This document shows positions 18,017-25,399 of a stretch of DNA of 64,000 bases, piece after piece. Made by a program: the position numbers and the translations under genes. The notes beneath the pieces were generated by a model. It ran no database searches, had not been told where the DNA came from, and saw only the letters and a program-made list of their open reading frames with translations. Within the stretch, counting starts at the first letter, position 1; each line of letters opens with the position of its first letter. The DNA is taken from assembly GCF_002777255.1 (NCBI RefSeq), contig NZ_CP017634.1:2182903-2246902 (forward strand). Reading direction: 5' to 3'. Origin of the DNA: Candidatus Formimonas warabiya. Its GTDB lineage: Bacteria; Bacillota; Dehalobacteriia; Dehalobacteriales; Dehalobacteriaceae.

Positions 18017-18658
18017 TTAAGAATCCTTGGAAGTCTCTCCCTTTTGCAACCTCTCAAATTCAATTCCTAGTATTTTAAGCTTACTAGCGAAAGGTATAAG
18101 TATTAGGCCGATACAAGCCCCCACTAACGTTAATTGAAAAGCAGATAGAGTAAGTACTTTTGCGAAATCAAGTACAGATAATACAATCAGAACTGCCGCC
18201 AAAAACCAACAGGCAAACCAAAACCAGTCAAATACCTTATCATGTTTTGTTTTAGTCGTTGCAATTGAAGTGTTAAGGCTACTCTGTCGTAAAGTTGAGT
18301 ACTGCAATACCTCCTGAGCGGAAACTCTATCAAGTTCCTCTATCTGATTTCCAAATTCTACTCTTTCAATATCGAATCCCTTGTTACTGTCGCTTCTGTA
18401 TACTAAATATATAGGTAATCGTTTTCCCAAAGCCTTAATGTATCTTTGCAGTTGCCCTTTTCCCATATTTTGATTTCCTGCAGACTTTCGTGACTTCACC
18501 TCGAATAAGGCTACGGGTTCCTTGGATTGAGGATCTATTATTGCCAAATCCACACTGTACTTACCAATCGGCCATTCAATGGCAAATGATTCCTCGGGAT
18601 AACCATGGCTTACTAAGTATTCAATTAACGCTTGTAAGACATCTTTCTCTAGATCCAT
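18017..18658 (-). CDS. HsdR_N-like nuclease-fold protein with membrane tail
   Basis: 213 residues. Residues 1-105 form a type I restriction HsdR_N / PD-(D/E)xK-like domain: YSVDLAI (Asp) followed by VALFEVKSRK (the E-x-K pair) and a GQLQRYIKAL helix. Residues 140-195 hold two transmembrane helices, so the domain would be tethered to the membrane. No helicase or methylase lies nearby. The fold suggests a nucleic-acid nuclease, possibly defence-related, but activity is not established. ATG preceded by GGGGAG. Single gene between sites k and l. Confidence 0.7.
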   Translation of the reverse strand: MDLEKDVLQALIEYLVSHGYPEESFAIEWPIGKYSVDLAIIDPQSKEPVALFEVKSRKSAGNQNMGKGQLQRYIKALGKRLPIYLVYRSDSNKGFDIERVEFGNQIEELDRVSAQEVLQYSTLRQSSLNTSIATTKTKHDKVFDWFWFACWFLAAVLIVLSVLDFAKVLTLSAFQLTLVGACIGLILIPFASKLKILGIEFERLQKGETSKDS

Positions 18659-18701
18659 CCCAGACTCCCCTTTCCTTTTCTTTTCTTATTTAACTTCTGT
18701 C

Positions 18702-18778
18702 GCCTAACGTCCCGCGTATTCCCGAAGTCTGGTTATTACTTTCATATCATCCCATATTTTGGGAATACGCTGTTATCG
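18702..18778. repeat. attC-like site l (cassette boundary)
   Basis: GCCTAAC (canonical) ... GTTATCG ends. Arms GCGTATTCCC / GGGAATACGC, identical to site b. Interior GAAGTCTGGTTATTAC. Confidence 0.8.
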
Positions 18779-18804
18779 GATGGATGAGGCCCCCCAGAGC
18801 CAGA

Positions 18805-18823
18805 GTGCGACAGGACGTCGCAC
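18805..18823. repeat. Short cassette hairpin, AGGAC loop
   Basis: GTGCGAC-AGGAC-GTCGCAC, a perfect 7 bp stem between purB and site l. Confidence 0.65.
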
Positions 18824-18922
18824 CCTTTAAGTCTTTCTAATCCAACTCGGATAAATTCTCTAAAATCGGGTATAGGCTTAGATGAACTAAAACTGGAACA
18901 ACTCACTATGTGCTACGACACT

Positions 18923-20305
18923 TTATTTGTCAAATTCTGCTGTCAGGCTAATATGTTTCACTAGTTCATCCGCCAGCCCAATATACTTCTGAGGAGTCAA
19001 TTCCATTAATCGCAACTTATCTTCTTCAGGCAGTTCAACGCTTGAAATAAATGCTCTTATTTCTTCTTTTCCAATCATCTTTCCACGAGTAATTTCCTTG
19101 AGCCTTTCATATGGGTTGCAATAGCCATGCTTTCTCATAACTGTTTGTACTGCTTCAGCAAGAACTGCCCAAGCTTCCTCAAAATCATTTTCAATAGCCT
19201 TGGGATTTATAGATATTTTTCTGAACCCTCTCAAAGTAGAATTAAGCGCTATGTATGAATACGCAATTGCCGCCCCTATATTCCTCTGGGCAGATGAATC
19301 GCTAAGATCTCTTTGCATACGGGATATTGAAAGCTTATTCGCGAGAAATTCAAGCAAAGAATTGCTTATTCCAAGGTTCGCTTCAGCATTCTCAAAATCA
19401 ATCGGATTGACTTTATGCGGCATTGTTGAAGATCCAACCTCTCCTTTTGCCGCTTTCTGTTTAAAATAACCAAGTGAAATATATAACCATACATCCCTAT
19501 CAAAATCTAAAACAATATTGTTAAAACGAATGATTGCATGGAAACATTCAGCCATATAATCATGAGACTCAATCTGCGTAGTCATGGGATTATACTCTAG
19601 GCCCAATCCGCATACAAATCCCTTGGATACTTTCTCCCATTCAATATCAGGATAGGCAATTTTATGAGCATTGAAATTACCTACAGCTCCATTAAATTTG
19701 CCAAGATATTCAAGTGAACGAATTGACTTTAGCTGCCGGTTCCACCTATAAACAAATATTGCCAGCTCCTTCCCAACAGTAGTTGGCGAGGCTGGCTGTC
19801 CATGAGTATGAGCTAACATCGGAACATCTTTTAATTCTTCTGCCATATTAGCAACTTCATCCACAAGTTTTTTCGCCAGCGGTAACCACGCATCATTCAT
19901 TCCTTGTTTTAACATTAAAGCGTAGGACAAATTATTTATGTCTTCTGATGTACAAGCAAAATGAATAAATTCAATTACATCAGAAAGTGATGTATCCTTC
20001 AGCATTTCCCTCAAAAAATATTCCACCGCTTTTACGTCATGGTTAGTAACCTTTTCAATTTCTTTTATCTTTAAAGCGGGTTCTTCATTAAAATTGGCTA
20101 CGATATTCCTGAGAAACTGTATTTCTTCAATGGTCAAGCCTCTTATGTTGTGAAATTCCGGATTAGACGCCATTGTAATCAGCCATTCAACTTCGATATG
20201 AGTGCGGAATTTCGTTAGTGCCCACTCGGAAAAATAGTTTTCTAAGATTGTTGTAATATTACTATAGCGACCTTCAATCGGAGTCAAAGCTTTAATTCTA
20301 CTCAT
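18923..20305 (-). CDS. purB: Adenylosuccinate lyase carried as a cassette
   Basis: About 460 residues, the length and pattern of the E. coli-type PurB. It cleaves SAICAR to AICAR plus fumarate, and adenylosuccinate to AMP plus fumarate, in purine synthesis. The fumarase/lyase signature GSSTMPHKVNPIDFENAEAN is intact. The catalytic His region MLAHTHGQPASPTTVGKEL and the N-terminal LTPIEGRY are also present. Start chosen at the ATG at 20305, 7 nt after GGAGGG. It is a full-length housekeeping-type enzyme, yet it lies alone in the array with no other pur gene, on the same strand and between attC-like sites l and m. That suggests it is mobile cargo, probably a second copy in the genome. Confidence 0.9.
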   Translation of the reverse strand: MSRIKALTPIEGRYSNITTILENYFSEWALTKFRTHIEVEWLITMASNPEFHNIRGLTIEEIQFLRNIVANFNEEPALKIKEIEKVTNHDVKAVEYFLREMLKDTSLSDVIEFIHFACTSEDINNLSYALMLKQGMNDAWLPLAKKLVDEVANMAEELKDVPMLAHTHGQPASPTTVGKELAIFVYRWNRQLKSIRSLEYLGKFNGAVGNFNAHKIAYPDIEWEKVSKGFVCGLGLEYNPMTTQIESHDYMAECFHAIIRFNNIVLDFDRDVWLYISLGYFKQKAAKGEVGSSTMPHKVNPIDFENAEANLGISNSLLEFLANKLSISRMQRDLSDSSAQRNIGAAIAYSYIALNSTLRGFRKISINPKAIENDFEEAWAVLAEAVQTVMRKHGYCNPYERLKEITRGKMIGKEEIRAFISSVELPEEDKLRLMELTPQKYIGLADELVKHISLTAEFDK

Positions 20306-20513
20306 ACACATTCCCTCCTCAACACATATTTAAAGCAAGATTAGCAATTTTCCATTTATTAATAGACGCGCTTGGTTGTTAGTAGTAACATTTTATCAAT
20401 ACCCACCTTGCTTCAGCAAAACATACATCCAAAGGCATACTTCTAATAATATAACCCAAAACCGAAAGCAAATCGTAATGATGATCGCTCTTTTTGTAGA
20501 ATATTCTTCTTCA

Positions 20514-20530
20514 CGCCGCAGGATGCGGCG
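20514..20530. repeat. Short cassette hairpin, AGGAT loop
   Basis: CGCCGC-AGGAT-GCGGCG. It lies in the leader of purB just inside site m. The gene-free stretch 20306-20513 is otherwise AT-rich and featureless. Confidence 0.6.
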
Positions 20531-20547
20531 GTCTCGCCTCATCTTTC

Positions 20548-20624
20548 CGATAACGTCCCGTGAATTCCCGAAATCTGGTTACTACTTGATATTATCTCAG
20601 ATTTTGGGGAATTTACTGTTCTAC
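20548..20624. repeat. attC-like site m (cassette boundary)
   Basis: CGATAAC ... GTTCTAC ends. Arms GTgAATTCCC / GGGGAATTtAC. Interior GAAATCTGGTTACTAC ... CTCAGATTTT, with TCTG pairing to CAGA. This is the site nearest the recombinase remnant. Confidence 0.75.
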
Positions 20625-20648
20625 GACGTATCGTACCCCCTGACTCAG

Positions 20649-20668
20649 CAGCGCCACGGACGGCGCTG
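20649..20668. repeat. Short cassette hairpin, ACGGAC loop
   Basis: CAGCGCC-ACGGAC-GGCGCTG, a perfect 7 bp stem between the DJ-1/PfpI gene and site m. Confidence 0.65.
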
Positions 20669-20722
20669 CCTTAAATATTCACAAGTAAGATAGCAAATCA
20701 CAATAATTTCGTTTAAATACCT

Positions 20723-21310
20723 TCAACAAAATAAGTCGCTATCTTTATCTCTATTCCAAACATATTCAATCCCTTGTGATATCTTTTCCGCAACCTCAGT
20801 TCCCATAGTATCAGCAATAAAACCTAAAGCCATATCAATTCCGGCAGAAACACCGGAAGAAGTATAATATTTTCCATCTTTAACCCATCTGGCTTTTCTT
20901 ATCCATTGAACATCTTTATCTTGTTCAATAACCCAATCAAATGCCATTTTATTAGTAGTCGCCATAATACCCTTCAACAATCCTGTACTGGCTAATAATG
21001 CTGAGCCGGTACACACTGTTAGAACAAATTTAGCACAAAGGGATAGGTCCTTAATGTATCGTATCAATTCTTTGTTATTGACTTCACTTCTTGTTCCAAA
21101 ACCACCTGGTATTAATAAAATGCCATCTCTATTAATATCAGATATAGGTAGTGTTTCTACTCTGATATTTTGGCTGCTTGTAATAATGCCACCTTTTTCG
21201 GAAAAACATTCTATCTCATAATGTTTTCCCAGCTTCCCGATTACTTCAATTGGCCCGAAGACATCTAATGTCTCAAAATTATTGAACAGTATTACATTAA
21301 AATTTGTCAT
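20723..21310 (-). CDS. DJ-1/PfpI family protein (isonitrile hydratase-like)
   Basis: 195 residues from an ATG at 21310 with GGAGGT upstream; the longer open frame to 21466 is not supported. Class I glutamine amidotransferase-like fold: ILLIPGGFGTRSE (nucleophile-elbow acid region) and LTVCTGSALLASTGLLKG, where the Cys is the expected nucleophile. SSGVSAGIDMALGFI is typical of the InhA/thiJ-like subgroup. Relatives include isonitrile hydratase and transcription-regulator amidase domains; the substrate here is unknown. First cassette next to the recombinase remnant. Confidence 0.8.
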   Translation of the reverse strand: MTNFNVILFNNFETLDVFGPIEVIGKLGKHYEIECFSEKGGIITSSQNIRVETLPISDINRDGILLIPGGFGTRSEVNNKELIRYIKDLSLCAKFVLTVCTGSALLASTGLLKGIMATTNKMAFDWVIEQDKDVQWIRKARWVKDGKYYTSSGVSAGIDMALGFIADTMGTEVAEKISQGIEYVWNRDKDSDLFC

Positions 21311-21366
21311 AATACCTCCATAAAATGCTCTTATACTTTTACTAAAAGGAATACTTTCTTTTATCC

Positions 21367-21383
21367 CGCACCAGGACGGTGCG
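21367..21383. repeat. Short cassette hairpin, AGGAC loop
   Basis: CGCACC-AGGAC-GGTGCG, a 6 bp stem in the leader of the DJ-1/PfpI gene. Confidence 0.6.
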
Positions 21384-21401
21384 ACCTTTGTACGATATGT
21401 T

Positions 21402-21491
21402 GTAGAACTCTTGCATCTCCGAACCAATGTCGCTTTATATGCCAAAAATAGTGGGATTTGCGACATAGTGTCGTGAATACCTAACTATGTC
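21402..21491. other. Candidate attI-like region
   Basis: Between the first cassette and the recombinase remnant, the minus strand reads ...GCAAGAGTTCTACAACAT. It contains the same GTTCTAC core that ends site m, but without a partner arm. Next to it GACATAGT (21462-21469) and ACTATGTC (21484-21491) form an 8 bp inverted repeat. A single, unpaired core site beside the integrase is the position of attI in integrons. The assignment is inference from position and core only. Confidence 0.4.
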
Positions 21492-21509
21492 TGTCTAAAA
21501 ATATTCTAT

Positions 21510-22090
21510 CTAACGGACTTTGATTTTCCCTATTATCTGTTCACTGACATGGGTATATACCTCTGTAGTTTTAGAGCTTTTGTGCCCCAGCAGTTCCTGA
21601 ATATATCTTAAGTCGGTCCCACCCTCCAAAAGATGCGTTGCAAATGAGTACCTCAGTGCGTGGACCGAAACATCTTTCTTGATGCCTGCTTTTTCGCAAG
21701 CGTTTTCAAAAACTCTCTGTACCGTACGTTCAGTTAGATGACCTTCTTCCTTATCGCCGGAAGCAACCATGTTTTAGGTTGATATTTCTTTACATATATA
21801 GGTAATCCGTCTAAAGCCACCGGAGATAACATGGTATACCGGTCTTTTCTCCCTTTCCCCTGCCGGATGTGGATCAACATCCTTAAACTATCAATATCTT
21901 CGACCCTCAATCTTAACACCTCACCAACCTGCAAACCAGCCGAATATGTTAATAATAAAATAGCCCGGTGTTTCAAATTCTGAAGTGACGCCAAGATTCT
22001 ATTTATTTCATCTTGGCTGAGAACCAAAGGTAATTTATTTTCCTTTTTAGGTCGAGGAATAGCCATTACTATGTCAAACCGGCCAAGCAC
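21510..22090 (-). pseudogene. Tyrosine recombinase, N-terminally truncated and frameshifted
   Basis: Two overlapping frames encode the catalytic domain of a phage-integrase-type recombinase. The upstream frame (to 21734) gives ENKLPLVLSQDEINRIL, TYSAGLQVGEVLRL (catalytic Arg box I position degraded to QVGEVLRL) and QGKGRKDRYTML (box with the catalytic Lys). The downstream frame (from 21770) gives [32 protein letters not shown] (H-x-x-R), [10 protein letters not shown] and the nucleophile Tyr in EVYTHVS. One missing base near 21755 splits them. The core-binding N-terminal domain is absent upstream. No IntI-specific insert between the two halves is visible. It probably represents the dead recombinase of the adjoining array, or an unrelated XerD-like remnant. 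Confidence 0.8.
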
Positions 22091-22220
22091 TTGTTAGAGA
22101 AAAATTGCGGTTTTATGTTATTTATTTCCTACTTCTGCATATTCCGGGGATTTCCTTCCTTTTTATGTCGTCCTGTGAAAAATATCCCAGCTTTGTTTTA
22201 CAAGCAGCAAACATAAGCAA

Positions 22221-22246
22221 ACCCCGGCAGCTTACGCCGCCGGGGT
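22221..22246 (-). terminator. Terminator of the hdr-flx operon
   Basis: ACCCCGGC ... GCCGGGGT stem with a 10 nt interior that pairs partly, 22 nt after the flxA stop. It is followed on the minus strand by TTTGCTTATGTTTG, only moderately T-rich. Confidence 0.6.
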
Positions 22247-22268
22247 CTCTGATCAACAATATACTTTT

Positions 22269-23108
22269 TTAGAATTCGTTGGGCAGGCCCTGCAGTTCTT
22301 CCATGGTAAATACCGGGCCGTCCAGGCAGACATACTTGCTGCCGATGTTGCACCGGCCGCATTTGCCGATGCCGCACTTCATTCTCATTTCCAGAGTGGT
22401 AATCACCTGTGCATCGGTATAGCCCATTTTCTTCAAGGACTGCAGACAGAACTTGATCATGATGGGCGGGCCGCAGAGAACGACCATCTTGCCCTGGGGG
22501 TCGGGATTGACCTGTTCCAGAAAGGCAGGAACGAATCCTACGTTGCCGGTCCATTTTTCATCCCCTTTGTCCACTGTGACGTGAACTTTGGTGTCTCTTT
22601 CTTTGGGCCAGTTTTCAAACAGATCTTCTTTGAAGCACAAATCTTCTGGGGATCTGGCTCCGTAGATGATATCGATTTTGCCGAAATCATCCCGGTGCTC
22701 AAAGCTGTACCTGATCAAGGAGCGAACTGGGGCTAACCCGATCCCGCCGCCGATATAAAGCATATCTTTCCCCTTGCATTTATCGATGGGGAACCCGTTC
22801 CCGTATGGTCCTCTAACCCCTACGGTCTGGCCGGGTCTGATTTCATGAAGGGCGTCGGTGAGCATGCCGCATTTCTTGATGGCAAACTCCAGGTGGTTTT
22901 CTCCCTGGGCGGTGACGGAAAACATTCCTTCCCCCAGGTTCATCAGGGAGAACATGCCCAACTGTCCAGGCATGGGAGTAAAAGGTTTCTTGCCGTCCTT
23001 GGTGCTGACGAAAAAGGTTTTAATATCCGGAGTCTCCTCCACGATTTTAAATACGGTGCCCAAAACAGGAACCAAAGGATTGTTGGTTTCACAACTGCAG
23101 CTACTCAT
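22269..23108 (-). CDS. flxA: FlxA-type FAD/NAD(P)H oxidoreductase subunit
   Basis: 279 residues in the ferredoxin-NADP reductase fold, as in AsrB/HydG/FlxA. It has an FAD-binding beta-barrel in the first half (GQLGMFSLMNLGEGMFSV) and an NAD(P)-binding GGGIGLAPVRSLIRY, with KMVVLCGPPIMIKF following. The C-terminus has a [2Fe-2S] motif CGIGKCGRCNIGSKYVC. It would feed electrons from NAD(P)H into, or accept them from, the Flx-Hdr complex. It is the last gene of the operon and overlaps flxB by 8 nt. Naming follows the FlxABCD-HdrABC clusters of sulfate reducers; AsrB-like annotation would be the alternative. Confidence 0.8.
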   Translation of the reverse strand: MSSCSCETNNPLVPVLGTVFKIVEETPDIKTFFVSTKDGKKPFTPMPGQLGMFSLMNLGEGMFSVTAQGENHLEFAIKKCGMLTDALHEIRPGQTVGVRGPYGNGFPIDKCKGKDMLYIGGGIGLAPVRSLIRYSFEHRDDFGKIDIIYGARSPEDLCFKEDLFENWPKERDTKVHVTVDKGDEKWTGNVGFVPAFLEQVNPDPQGKMVVLCGPPIMIKFCLQSLKKMGYTDAQVITTLEMRMKCGIGKCGRCNIGSKYVCLDGPVFTMEELQGLPNEF

Positions 23109-24102
23109 TGACGGCCACCTCCTTCAACTGGTCGATAAACAAGGTAATATCCATATTTACCGGGCATTTGGCCAGGCATCTGCCGCAGCCCACACAGAGG
23201 TTTTTGCCGTATCTTTCATTGAAGTACTCCAGCTTGTGCAGGTACCTGTTGCGGATCCGTTCCGTTTTGCTGGGCCGGGGATTGTGGCCCCCCGCCATCC
23301 GGGTATATTCGGAGAACATGCAGGAATCCCAGCACCGGAACCGGTATCCTTCATTCCCGTCATTGCGCACCTCAATATCAAAGCAGTAGCAGGTGGGACA
23401 GAGATAGGTGCAGGTCCCGCAGCCGATACATTTCCGGCTCACTTCCTTCCAAACCGGGCTTTCAAACATTTTGGAGAGTTTCTCCGGTACGCCGGTCATA
23501 TCCACTTTCAAGGTACAGGCGGGCTGAGGAATCGTTCCCTCCCCCTCCGTCAATAAACCCTGCCATTTTGACACCAGTTCTTGACCGGCTTCGGACTGGG
23601 CTTCCACACCGTAGGAATCACCTAAATCATAAAGCTGGACATCGGCGGCTTCATGTTTCCCCGGGTTTAATCCCATGGAATCACAGAAGCAGGTGGGCGC
23701 GGTTTTGGCACAGCCCATGCATACGGTGAGCAGCTTCTCCCGTTTATTTTTAAAGAATTCATCTTCATAGGACTTGGTCAGGAAAACATCCTCCATGCAC
23801 TTGATGCTCTGCATATCACAGGGCCGTACACCCAAAATAACCTGCTGCTCTGCCTCATTGTGCACGGTATAATCGGTAATTTCCTGATTGGAGACTTTAT
23901 AGGAATACATCTTTTCGGTATTAGGGAATAAAAGGTCCTTCGGTGGCAGCACAGTGTTCACGGCTTCCAAATCCAGTGTTCCTTCACTGCCCCAGGGGGC
24001 AAACTTGCTGATCCCGTTTATCTGCATCGGTACCAGGACCTTTGATTCTTTGGCAAGAATCTCAATGGCTTCTTTGATTTTATTTTTGGCTAAGGTTTTC
24101 AC
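23101..24102 (-). CDS. flxB: FlxB-type iron-sulfur protein (AsrA-like)
   Basis: 333 residues. The N-terminal 200 residues follow the AsrA/hydrogenase-beta-like pattern (LGVRPCDMQSIKCMEDVF, CMGCAKTAPTCFCDSMG). The C-terminal part holds two [4Fe-4S] ferredoxin motifs, CIGCGTCTYLCPTCYC and CVGCGRCLAKCP. It is an electron-carrying subunit between FlxA and the other Flx/Hdr subunits. It starts 14 nt after flxC and overlaps flxA, so translation is coupled. Confidence 0.75.
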   Translation of the reverse strand: MKTLAKNKIKEAIEILAKESKVLVPMQINGISKFAPWGSEGTLDLEAVNTVLPPKDLLFPNTEKMYSYKVSNQEITDYTVHNEAEQQVILGVRPCDMQSIKCMEDVFLTKSYEDEFFKNKREKLLTVCMGCAKTAPTCFCDSMGLNPGKHEAADVQLYDLGDSYGVEAQSEAGQELVSKWQGLLTEGEGTIPQPACTLKVDMTGVPEKLSKMFESPVWKEVSRKCIGCGTCTYLCPTCYCFDIEVRNDGNEGYRFRCWDSCMFSEYTRMAGGHNPRPSKTERIRNRYLHKLEYFNERYGKNLCVGCGRCLAKCPVNMDITLFIDQLKEVAVNE

Positions 24103-24116
24103 TGCTGTCCACCTCC

Positions 24117-24974
24117 TTACATGAATTTTTCCGGATCGTCTTCTTTGTAATAGCCCAGGGGCGGTTTTTCTTCCGGGTCTACGGCCGCCTCATAGGGACC
24201 AAAGAGTTCATTGATATCTTTAATCAGTTTTCGGTTCAGTTCCATCAGGGGCAGGTTCATGGGACAGGCCCGCTCGCACTCGCCGCACTCAATGCACCGG
24301 TCCGCAATATGCATGGCCCGGGTTAAGCCAAAAAACTGGTTTTCCGCCCGGTTGTTCTGTTTTCCCTGCCAGCCCACCCGGTACTGGTCCACAAAGCACT
24401 CTTTGCAGTTGCAGGCGGGACAAACATTGCGGCAGGCATAGCAGCGGATGCATTTATCATACTGCTTCGCCCAGTATTCATATTTTTCGTCGGCAGATTT
24501 TTTCTCCAATTCGGTGACGGCATGAAACCGTTCCGGTTTGTCCTTTTCCGCCACTTTCTCGCCAATCATAACGTCAAATACCACGGGATTGGGATGGGTG
24601 CATTCCAGGCACTTTTTCGCCGTCTCTCCCGTATCCGGATCCTTCATGCCGCGGCACGGAATGCCGATCAAGTAGATATTTTCCCTTTTGATTTGCCCGT
24701 CCTGCAGCAGCCGGTTGACTGCCCGGGCATCACAGCCCCGCACAAAAAGGCCTATTTTGCCGTCCGGGAATTTATCATCAAGCAGGTATTTGGCTGTTCC
24801 CGCCAGGCAGTACTCATCCCAGACCAGGCGTTCTACATCTCCTGCAGAAGTAACAAAGGCAGGGGGAGACTGGTGGGGGAATCTGCCTTTTTCCCAACCG
24901 ATCACATAGTGCACTTCCCCTTTTTCCAAGAGGTCTTTGGCAGTTTCACGCATTTTCGCGGTGATCTCGCTCAT
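24117..24974 (-). CDS. flxC: FlxC-type iron-sulfur protein
   Basis: 285 residues, related in layout to FlxB. An N-terminal domain with FVRGCDARAVNRLLQ and LIGIPCRGMKD is followed by CLECTHPNP. Two cysteine clusters come next, CIRCYACRNVCPACNCKECF and CIECGECERACP, for [4Fe-4S] centres. It is an electron-transfer subunit of the Flx-Hdr complex. Its ATG overlaps the flxD stop (ATGA), giving tight coupling. The alternative label would be a 4Fe-4S dicluster/coenzyme F420 hydrogenase-like beta protein. Confidence 0.75.
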   Translation of the reverse strand: MSEITAKMRETAKDLLEKGEVHYVIGWEKGRFPHQSPPAFVTSAGDVERLVWDEYCLAGTAKYLLDDKFPDGKIGLFVRGCDARAVNRLLQDGQIKRENIYLIGIPCRGMKDPDTGETAKKCLECTHPNPVVFDVMIGEKVAEKDKPERFHAVTELEKKSADEKYEYWAKQYDKCIRCYACRNVCPACNCKECFVDQYRVGWQGKQNNRAENQFFGLTRAMHIADRCIECGECERACPMNLPLMELNRKLIKDINELFGPYEAAVDPEEKPPLGYYKEDDPEKFM

Positions 24975-25399
24975 TTGGCATCCCTCAACTTCCTGTTCGG
25001 CCCAAGAGCCTTGATATCTTCGCAGAGACCGACCATGGTCTGTTTAAATTTTTCCGCTTCCGAACCAGAAATCCACCGGGCCTGGAAACGCTCCGGATCG
25101 ACTCCGTTATATTCCAGGAACCTCTGCATGAGCAGGAAGCGGCGGCGTGTGAAGTAATTGCCACTAACATAGTGGCAGTCCCCCGGGTGTCAGCCGGCCA
25201 CCAAAACGCCGTCTACGCCCCGTTGAAAGGCCCGCAGCACAAATTGGGGATTGACCCGCCCGGAACAGGGGACCCGTAAAACCCGCACGTTTTCCGGATA
25301 CTTCATCCGGTTTAACCCGGCCAGATCGGCCCCGGCATAAGCACACCAGTTGCAGCAGAAAGCCAATATTTTCGGCTCCCAGTTGTTTTCTACAGACAC
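24971..25399 (-). CDS. flxD: FlxD/MvhD-type [2Fe-2S] subunit, selenoprotein
   Basis: About 142 residues read through one UGA. The GTG start at 25399 has GGAGGAGGT upstream and overlaps the hdrA end. The first 69 residues carry the MvhD motifs [15 protein letters not shown] and RVPCSGRV. The frame then meets TGA at 25192-25190 in the context [21 protein letters not shown], the invariant Cys/Sec position of this family (C/U-HPGDCHY). The remainder continues in frame with family sequence to a TGA that overlaps flxC (ATGA). UGA is therefore read as selenocysteine. The subunit links the flavin module to HdrA. Gene callers will truncate it at residue 69. Confidence 0.85.
25159..25177 (-). promoter_or_regulatory. 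Candidate bacterial SECIS hairpin in flxD
   Basis: TGCCACTA-TGT-TAGTGGCA on the minus strand, a perfect 8 bp stem with a G/U loop starting 12 nt after the in-frame UGA. Position and small GU-containing loop fit bacterial SECIS elements read by SelB. Confidence 0.7.

Noticed and set aside
10853..18778. The recurring 77-bp repeats as a CRISPR array
   Set aside because: Spacing is 0.5-2 kb with genes between repeats, the repeats are long and diverged in their arms, and no cas gene is present.
20376..20693. Plus-strand ORF across attC-like site m
   Set aside because: It runs through the recombination site and two hairpins against the direction of all cassette genes and has no ribosome site.
21311..21466. 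N-terminal extension of the DJ-1/PfpI protein
   Set aside because: The family start with a GGAGGT site is at 21310; the extension crosses a hairpin and the candidate attI.
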